Of a stretch of 9,738 bases of DNA, positions 5,631 to 9,738 are shown piece by piece. Made by a program: the position numbers and the translations under genes. Each line of letters begins with the position of its first letter. Within the stretch, counting starts at the first letter, position 1. This DNA comes from an uncultured Clostridia bacterium. GTDB taxonomy: Bacteria > Bacillota > Clostridia > TANB77 > CAG-508. Below the pieces are notes generated by a model that searched no databases, was not told the origin of the DNA, and saw only the letters and a program-made list of their open reading frames with translations. The stretch covers positions 1 through 9,738 of the forward strand of contig CALXZW010000046.1 in the NCBI GenBank assembly GCA_944393345.1, given 5' to 3'.

Positions 5631-8045
5631 TTATTTTCTTAGTTCTGCTTTAAGTGTTTTTTCTAATTCTTTGATAATTTCTTCCATTGCTTTATTTATT
5701 GTACTATCATCTAATGTTTTGTTTTTATCTCTAAAAATCAAAGAATATGCAACACTTTTTTTATTATCTCCCAATTTTTCATTTCTATATATATCAAATA
5801 AATTCATACTTTCTAGTAATTTTCTTGCTTTTTTAGCTATAATTTTTTCTATTTGACCAACTTCTACATTTTCATCAACAATTACCGCAATATCTCTTTC
5901 CACTGCTGGATATTTTGGTATTTCAACATATTTTTTGTTTTCTCTTGAATATTTAGCCAATTTTGTTATATTTAATTCTGCTATATATGCTCGTTTTTCT
6001 ATACTATAATTTTGTAATACTTCCGGATGTACTTCTCCTAAGGTTGCTACAACATCTATTCCTATTTTTATGTTTGCACATCTTCCTGGATGATATGATT
6101 CATTTTGTGTTTCTTTTTCTATGTCGTATTTATTTATATTTATTGCTTCCAATATGTTTTCAATTATACCTTTTAATAAATAAAAATCAATATTTTCTCC
6201 ATACATACCTATTGTTAATATATCTTCTTGCAAAGGAACTTCTCCTTGTTCTATTTGATTATCATTATTTTTATAATTTCTTGAAATATCAAATAGTTTT
6301 ACTTCTAGATTCTTTTTATTTGCATTTATTGCTAATGTTTGCATCATACTTGGAATAGTAGAAGGTCTCATATATTTAAATTCTTCACCTAATGGATTTT
6401 GTATTTCTATTGCATATTTCTTTATTTGCTCTGAAATATTTGATTTTTCTAAATCCTTTTGACTCAAAAATCCATAAGTATATATTTCTGATAAGCCACT
6501 ATTTACTAATGTTTCTTTTACTTTATTCACTATTTTTTGTTCTTTATTCCTTATTCCTAAAGTTGTATCGGCTTTTATTAATGTAGTTTCTAATTTATCA
6601 TATCCATAAAATCTTGCTATTTCTTCTGCTATGTCTGCTAAAAACTCTATATCCATTCTAAAATATGGAGCTATTGCCTTTTCATTTTCTACTTTTATTT
6701 CTAATCTTTTTAAAATATCAATCATTTCTTCCCTTGATATTTTGGTTCCTAACAAGTTATTTATTTTTTCTACATCAAACTTAACTTCTCGTTTTTCTTG
6801 TTTAGTTGGGTAAACATCAATTTTTCCATCTATTGCTTTTCCCGCTTCTAATAATTCCACTAATTCAACTGCTCTATTTATTGCTCTTAAAGCATTTTCC
6901 GATGATAATCCTTTTTCAAATCTTGATGAGCTCTCGGTTCTTAGTCCTACTTGTTTAGCAGTTTTTCTAACATTTCCACCATAAAATACTGCTGATTCAA
7001 ATACTACTGTTTTTGTATTTTCTTCAATCTCTGAGTTTAATCCTCCCATAACACCAGCAATAGCCACTGCTTTTTCTTCATCTGCTATTACTAGATTATT
7101 TTCATCTAATATTCTTTCTTGCTCATCTAATGTTGTTATTTTTTCACCTTTTTTTGATCTTCTTACAGTTATATGTTTTCCTTTTATTGAATTTATATCA
7201 AATGCATGCATTGGTTGCCCCATTTCTAGCATTACATAATTTGTAATATCTACAATATTATTAATACTCCTTATTCCACATGCATTAAGTCTTCTTTTCA
7301 TCCAATCTGGTGATTCTTTTATTTTAACATCTTTTACTACTCTTGCAATATATCTATAACATAAGTCTGGTGCTTCTATATCTACTTTTAAGCCTTCTAA
7401 TTCTTTTTTATCTTCTACTTTTAATTCATCTATATTTTTTCTTGGATCTTTAAATTCTTTATTAAGTGATGCAGCAACTTCTCTCCCTAAACCTTCTATT
7501 GAAAAACAATCAGGTCTATTTGAAGTTATTTCAAAGTCTATAATATCTTCTTTTAATTTTAATACATCTACTATATCTTTTCCTAAATATTTTTCATATT
7601 CGTCATCTAATATAAATATTCCATCTACTACTTTATTTGGATAACTTGCTGGATCAATTTCTAATTCTTCCATTCCACACATCATACCTTGTGATTCTAC
7701 ACCACGTAATTTTCCTGTATGGATGTTAACTCCTTTTGGAAGCTCTGCTCCATCTTTAGCTACTGGAACAATTTGACCACTTTCTCCTACTTTAATATTC
7801 GGAGCTGCTGTTACTATTTGTAAAATTTCTCCATTTCCAATATCTATTTTAGTAACTACTAATTTATCTGCATCTGGATGCTTAGTAACTTCTAATATCT
7901 TTCCAACAACAACATTTTTTATATTATTTCCTCTTTGTTCAATAGTTTCTACCTTTGAACCTGTCATTGTTAAAATATCACCTAATTTAATAGTATCTAC
8001 ATCTATATCACTATATTCTTTTAACCATTCTATACTTGCTTTCAC
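5631..8045 (-). CDS. pheT: Phenylalanine-tRNA ligase beta subunit
   Basis: PheT is the larger subunit of the (alpha-beta)2 synthetase that charges tRNA-Phe. It binds tRNA and edits mischarged Tyr-tRNA-Phe. The 804-residue product is full length. The N-terminal MKASIEWLKEYSDI is followed by an EMAP-like tRNA-binding domain at about 42-150 (GKILEVTKHPDADKLVV, LRGVESQGMMCGMEEL). The B3/4 editing domain spans about 210-385 (MLEMGQPMHAFD, GVMGG, RTESSSRFEKGL) and the B5 domain about 418-490. A catalytic-like core contains NPLGEEFKYMRPSTIPSMM. A C-terminal anticodon-binding FDX-ACB domain begins at about 706 (YVEIPKYPAVERDIAVIVDE). The start is a GTG at 8045, seven bases after AGAAGG. A 90-residue gene separates it from pheS. 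No truncation or missing motif was seen. Confidence 0.98.
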   Translation of the reverse strand: MKASIEWLKEYSDIDVDTIKLGDILTMTGSKVETIEQRGNNIKNVVVGKILEVTKHPDADKLVVTKIDIGNGEILQIVTAAPNIKVGESGQIVPVAKDGAELPKGVNIHTGKLRGVESQGMMCGMEELEIDPASYPNKVVDGIFILDDEYEKYLGKDIVDVLKLKEDIIDFEITSNRPDCFSIEGLGREVAASLNKEFKDPRKNIDELKVEDKKELEGLKVDIEAPDLCYRYIARVVKDVKIKESPDWMKRRLNACGIRSINNIVDITNYVMLEMGQPMHAFDINSIKGKHITVRRSKKGEKITTLDEQERILDENNLVIADEEKAVAIAGVMGGLNSEIEENTKTVVFESAVFYGGNVRKTAKQVGLRTESSSRFEKGLSSENALRAINRAVELVELLEAGKAIDGKIDVYPTKQEKREVKFDVEKINNLLGTKISREEMIDILKRLEIKVENEKAIAPYFRMDIEFLADIAEEIARFYGYDKLETTLIKADTTLGIRNKEQKIVNKVKETLVNSGLSEIYTYGFLSQKDLEKSNISEQIKKYAIEIQNPLGEEFKYMRPSTIPSMMQTLAINANKKNLEVKLFDISRNYKNNDNQIEQGEVPLQEDILTIGMYGENIDFYLLKGIIENILEAININKYDIEKETQNESYHPGRCANIKIGIDVVATLGEVHPEVLQNYSIEKRAYIAELNITKLAKYSRENKKYVEIPKYPAVERDIAVIVDENVEVGQIEKIIAKKARKLLESMNLFDIYRNEKLGDNKKSVAYSLIFRDKNKTLDDSTINKAMEEIIKELEKTLKAELRK

Positions 8046-8072
8046 TTTTTTTCCTTCTTTCCTTCGCTATTT

Positions 8073-8345
8073 TTATCTCATCCAATCATTAGTTATCATT
8101 TTTCTATTGCTACTTGTAGAATAATAACTAGTATTATTATCAGTTTCTCCATTAATTTGTAGCATAAAATTTCTTCTTCTTTCTTTAAAACTCTCAACTT
8201 CTTCTCTATCTTTCTTTTCTGGTACTAACTTATATCCTCCTTTAGTTTCATAAGGTATATAATCTGGATATTTATTTATAATCTCTAATGCTTTTCCTAA
8301 TGAATATACCTTTCCTGTATTTGGTTTTTTATTTAAAAATCCCAT
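8073..8345 (-). CDS. Small unrecognised protein encoded between pheS and pheT
   Basis: This 90-residue protein is not one I recognise. It has an excellent Shine-Dalgarno (AAAGGAG at 8354-8360, 8 bases before the ATG) and sits with 29-base and 27-base gaps between pheS and pheT on the same strand. It is therefore almost certainly translated and co-transcribed with them. It is strongly charged and soluble-looking. Residues 15-42 (SLGKALEIINKYPDYIPYE, then GGYKLVP) look like a small folded helix-strand unit. Residues 43-60 are a Lys/Arg/Glu-rich helix (EKKDREEVESFKERRRNF). Residues 65-90 are a Ser/Asn/Thr-rich, probably disordered tail ending in NDWMR. There are no cysteines, signal peptide or membrane helix. 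A link to the synthetase is suggested only by position. Confidence 0.82.
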   Translation of the reverse strand: MGFLNKKPNTGKVYSLGKALEIINKYPDYIPYETKGGYKLVPEKKDREEVESFKERRRNFMLQINGETDNNTSYYSTSSNRKMITNDWMR

Positions 8346-8374
8346 TTTATTCTCTCCTTTATAATATATTTATA

Positions 8375-9394
8375 TTAAAATTGTTTTAAAAATCTTATAT
8401 CATTTTCAAATAATAATCTCATATCTTCAATTCCAAATTTAGCCATTGCTATTCTTTCAACTCCGAATCCAAAAGCGAAACCTGAATATTTCTCTGGATC
8501 AATTCCACAATTTTTTAACACATTAGGATGTACCATTCCACATCCTAAAAGTTCTATCCAGCCTTCTCCTTTACATACTCTACATCCTTTTCCTCCACAT
8601 ACAAAACAAGATACGTCTGCTTCTGCTGATGGCTCTGTAAATGGAAAATGATGTGGTCTAAATCTTATTTTTGTATTTTCTCCTAAACATTTTTTAGCAA
8701 ACATTTCTAATGTTCCTTTTAAATCTGTCATTGCTATATTTTTATCTACTACTAATCCTTCTATTTGATGGAATACTGGTGAATGTGTTGCATCTACACT
8801 ATCTGAACGATACACTGCACCTGGGCAAATTATTTTAATTGGTGGTTTTTTATTTTCCATTACTCTTGCTTGAACTGGTGATGTTTGACTCCTTAAAACT
8901 ATGTCATCATTTATATAGAATGTATCTTGTACATCTCTTGCAGGATGATCTGGTGGTGTATTTAATTTATCAAAATTGTATATTGCTTTTTCTACTTCTG
9001 GTCCATCAGCTATTTCATAGCCCATTCCTAAAAATATTTCTTCTACTTCTTTTATTATTTGAGTTATTGGATGTAATGATCCTAAAGTTATCTTCTTACT
9101 TGGTTCTGTTACATCAATATTTTCAGTTTCCAATCTTTTTAATAAATCTTTTCTTTTTAATTTCTTTTCTTTACTATCAAATAATATTTCTAATTCATCT
9201 CTTACTTCATTTACTAGACTTCCTATAATTGGTCTTTCCTCTTTTGATAAGCTTCCCATTCCTCTTAAAATTGTCGTAAGTTCACCTTTTTTTCCTAAAT
9301 ATTTTACCTTTTCATCTGCTAATTCTTTTAAATTTTCAATAGTTTTTATTTTTTCTATTGATTCTTGCTTAATTTTTCTTATTTGTTCTTCCAT
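8375..9394 (-). CDS. pheS: Phenylalanine-tRNA ligase alpha subunit
   Basis: PheS is the catalytic subunit of phenylalanyl-tRNA synthetase: it activates phenylalanine with ATP and transfers it to tRNA-Phe. The 339-residue product has the N-terminal coiled-coil arm that contacts tRNA (about 1-90). The class II core follows, with [20 protein letters not shown] (125-144), the motif 2 region [20 protein letters not shown] (192-211) and motif 3 GFGVERIAM (309-317). A four-cysteine element C-x2-C-x4-C-x2-C (C263, C266, C271, C274) lies after [13 protein letters not shown], as in many Bacillota PheS proteins; whether it binds metal is not shown. The ATG at 9394 is preceded by AAAGGGA. pheS follows an unidentified gene by 29 bases and precedes the small 90-residue gene and pheT. 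Confidence 0.98.
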   Translation of the reverse strand: MEEQIRKIKQESIEKIKTIENLKELADEKVKYLGKKGELTTILRGMGSLSKEERPIIGSLVNEVRDELEILFDSKEKKLKRKDLLKRLETENIDVTEPSKKITLGSLHPITQIIKEVEEIFLGMGYEIADGPEVEKAIYNFDKLNTPPDHPARDVQDTFYINDDIVLRSQTSPVQARVMENKKPPIKIICPGAVYRSDSVDATHSPVFHQIEGLVVDKNIAMTDLKGTLEMFAKKCLGENTKIRFRPHHFPFTEPSAEADVSCFVCGGKGCRVCKGEGWIELLGCGMVHPNVLKNCGIDPEKYSGFAFGFGVERIAMAKFGIEDMRLLFENDIRFLKQF

Positions 9395-9423
9395 TTTCTT
9401 TTATCCCTTTCTTTTATTTTAAT

Positions 9424-9738
9424 TTAAAACGGCTTATATGTTTTAGTTGGTTTATATTTTCCATATTTATTTTCGCCATAATATTTTTCTATTCTTGATT
9501 GTTTTTTATTTTGTTTCCTCTCTACTTCTGATTCTTGTATCTTTTCTTTTTCTTTTTTCAAATTTAATACTATTTTTCTAAAATATGTATCTTTATTTTG
9601 TATAAAAAAAGTAACAACATATACTCCGAATTCATTTAAATGAATTTCAACTTTTATGTCTTTTTTAGCAAATTCTTTTCTAGTATTTTCTATACTTTGT
9701 TCTATTTGCGAATTTGTATATGTTTTTGAGTCAAAATA
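9424..9738 (-). CDS. C-terminal 104 residues of an unrecognised Lys/Glu-rich protein (5' end outside window)
   Basis: An open frame runs from the window edge to TAA at 9424-9426 with no methionine anywhere, so the start lies beyond 9738. The visible part begins YFDSKTYTNSQIEQSIENTR. It contains a beta-strand-like stretch, KVEIHLNEFGVYVVTFFIQN (29-48), then TYFRKIVLNLKKEKEKIQES (51-70), and ends in a basic Tyr/Lys-rich tail, RIEKYYGENKYGKYKPTKTY plus KPF. I do not recognise the family. The tail could bind nucleic acid or ribosomes, but that is speculation. It ends 29 bases before the pheS ATG with no terminator between, so it is probably co-transcribed with pheS-pheT. Confidence 0.7.
   Translation of the reverse strand, partial: YFDSKTYTNSQIEQSIENTRKEFAKKDIKVEIHLNEFGVYVVTFFIQNKDTYFRKIVLNLKKEKEKIQESEVERKQNKKQSRIEKYYGENKYGKYKPTKTYKPF

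Noticed and set aside
5963..6358. Plus-strand Leu/Tyr-rich open frames within pheT and pheS (also 8839-9228)
   Set aside because: They look like membrane proteins but are antisense shadows of conserved synthetase domains.
8346..8374. T-box or other riboswitch within the pheS-pheT region
   Set aside because: The gaps (29, 27 and 29 bases) are far too short and hold only ribosome binding sites.
1..9738. tRNA or rRNA genes, CRISPR array, insertion sequence, prophage or attachment sites
   Set aside because: I saw no cloverleaf, regularly spaced repeats, transposase or integrase motifs, or long direct or inverted repeats. The window is mostly core translation genes.

Overview
The window is very AT-rich and gene-dense, and every convincing gene lies on the minus strand. 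The gene families, the order ylxM-ffh-rpsP-khpA-rimM-trmD-rplS, strong AGGAGG-type ribosome binding sites and U-rich intrinsic termination point to a low-GC Bacillota, most likely a clostridial lineage. trmD ends in TGA and the genes use TGG for tryptophan, so the code is standard and not the mollicute one. The species cannot be named from the sequence.

Read in the direction of transcription (high to low coordinates), the window opens with the C-terminal end of an unrecognised Lys/Glu-rich protein (9738-9424). Twenty-nine bases later comes pheS, then an unrecognised 90-residue protein, then pheT. The spacings are 27-29 bases, so these genes look like one transcript. The transcript ends at a strong intrinsic terminator just after pheT (about 5580-5624). 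PheS and PheT form the phenylalanyl-tRNA synthetase heterotetramer. The small gene between them is the unusual part. There is no room for a T-box between the first partial gene and pheS, so any such leader must lie upstream of the window.

Next comes a single gene (3945-5357, probably beginning near 5437) with its own extended -10 promoter. Its C-terminal third resembles, by eye, the HopA1 effector/lanthipeptide-associated family; the rest is not recognised. Its coding frame continues upstream of the first ATG for about 27 codons to a strong Shine-Dalgarno, but without an ATG/GTG/TTG start in frame. One extra A in an A-run would join it to a TTG start. This gene is the best candidate for something undescribed here.

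After a 210-base gap with a cluster of AGGTTA dyads and a canonical TTGACA promoter comes the translation/secretion operon: ylxM and ffh (signal recognition particle), rpsP (ribosomal protein S16), khpA (KH-domain RNA-binding protein), rimM (30S maturation), trmD (tRNA m1G37 methylation) and the start of rplS (ribosomal protein L19), cut by the window edge. This matches the Bacillus subtilis order except that ylqD is absent and ylxM is not preceded by ftsY. In five of these genes the longest frame begins inside or just before the Shine-Dalgarno, so the starts given here are the shorter, better-spaced ATGs.
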